A stretch of DNA of 64,000 nt from Bradyrhizobium commune (GTDB lineage: Bacteria; Pseudomonadota; Alphaproteobacteria; Rhizobiales; Xanthobacteraceae). Made by a program: the position numbers and the translations under genes. Location: contig NZ_CP061379.1 of the NCBI RefSeq assembly GCF_015624505.1, forward strand, positions 4,340,001 to 4,404,000. The letters run 5' to 3'. The notes beneath the pieces were generated by a model. That model ran no database searches. It saw only the letters and a list, made by a program, of their open reading frames with translations, and was not told the DNA's origin. Positions 63,746 to 64,000 of the stretch are shown one piece after another (the stretch's first letter is position 1; each line of letters begins with the position of its first letter).

Positions 63746-64000
63746 CTAGGCCTGCTTCGCAGCGGCCAATGCATCCTTGGCAGCGGCGATGTCGTTGGGT
63801 CCGCCCACAGCGACGCCGACGGCACCATCCGTAATGCGCTTGACGAGACCGGTCAGAACCTTGCCGGCGCCGATCTCGAAGAAGCGAGTGACGCCCTGCC
63901 CTGCCATATAGGAAACCGACTCGCGCCAGCGAACCGTTCCCGTAACCTGTTCGACCAATCGGCGACGAATCTCGTCGGGATCGGCGATGGCGCTTGCCAG
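63746..64000 (-). CDS. fabD: Malonyl-CoA:ACP transacylase, 3' part (5' end outside window)
   Basis: The frame is open to the window edge, showing the last 84 residues. EQVTGTVRWRESVSYMAGQGVTRFFEIGAGKVLTGLVKRI matches the C-terminal block of FabD, including the ExGxGxVLxGLxKRI motif. The active-site Ser and His lie outside the window. It loads malonate onto ACP. Position upstream of fabG agrees with the fabD-fabG-acpP-fabF order. Confidence 0.92.
   Translation of the reverse strand: MASAIADPDEIRRRLVEQVTGTVRWRESVSYMAGQGVTRFFEIGAGKVLTGLVKRITDGAVGVAVGGPNDIAAAKDALAAAKQA

Noticed and set aside
1..64000. tRNA, rRNA, CRISPR array, prophage or conjugation genes
   Set aside because: None was seen in any gap or translation; the only mobile element recognised is the IS481 copy.

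Overview
The window reads as chromosomal DNA of a high-GC alphaproteobacterium of the Bradyrhizobium/Rhodopseudomonas type. Reasons: HdaA next to polyphosphate kinase, the holC-pepA-lptF-lptG-lptD-surA-pdxA-rsmA block, the fabD-fabG-acpP-fabF-mltG-yicC-gmk block, an AspRS of the alphaproteobacterial type, and several families of palindromic intergenic repeats. Family names come from reading the translations and from memory; nothing was searched. No tRNA, rRNA or CRISPR array was seen.

1-10 kb: end of a polysaccharide deacetylase gene, a DHFR-like gene, doxX, maeB, a large membrane-anchored protein of unknown role, aspS (with an unusual in-frame insert) and selO. 10-16 kb: a metallophosphoesterase followed by ugpA-ugpE-ugpB with a candidate Pho box in front, then rnd. 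16-17.3 kb: a complete IS481-family element with 50-bp perfect inverted repeats, sitting inside a palindromic repeat. 17.3-23.2 kb: the most accessory-looking stretch. It holds a class III aminotransferase, then a four-gene minus-strand operon (two GNAT-like proteins, an isochorismatase-fold protein lacking two of three catalytic residues, a 56-residue protein) divergent from a LysR regulator, and an outer-membrane beta-barrel protein.

23.5-32 kb: cold-shock gene, purM-purN, a CDP-alcohol phosphatidyltransferase, hdaA, ppk-ppx (a second candidate Pho box precedes ppk), terC and ndk. 32-39 kb: small secreted and cytosolic proteins, an ABC-F ATPase, an ABC substrate-binding protein, an acyl-CoA synthetase, a methyltransferase C-terminal stub and a lipoprotein. 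39-49 kb: holC-pepA on the minus strand and the tightly coupled lptF-lptG-lptD-surA-pdxA-rsmA run on the plus strand, serving LPS export and outer-membrane protein folding.

49-58 kb: zinc alcohol dehydrogenase, a transglutaminase gene with an FNR/FixK-type box upstream, a Crp/Fnr regulator, small proteins and a winged-helix regulator. A repeat-rich 1.2-kb gap follows, then a secreted caspase-like protein fused to a DUF4189-like domain with two more exported or membrane proteins. 58-64 kb: gmk, yicC, mltG, fabF, acpP, fabG and the end of fabD, all on the minus strand and serving fatty-acid and cell-wall synthesis.

Two Pho-box-like sites (phosphodiester scavenging, polyphosphate metabolism) suggest that phosphate-starvation control links separate parts of the window. 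The best candidates for undescribed biology are the LysR/GNAT/isochorismatase-like operon, the AspRS insertion and the caspase-DUF4189 locus.
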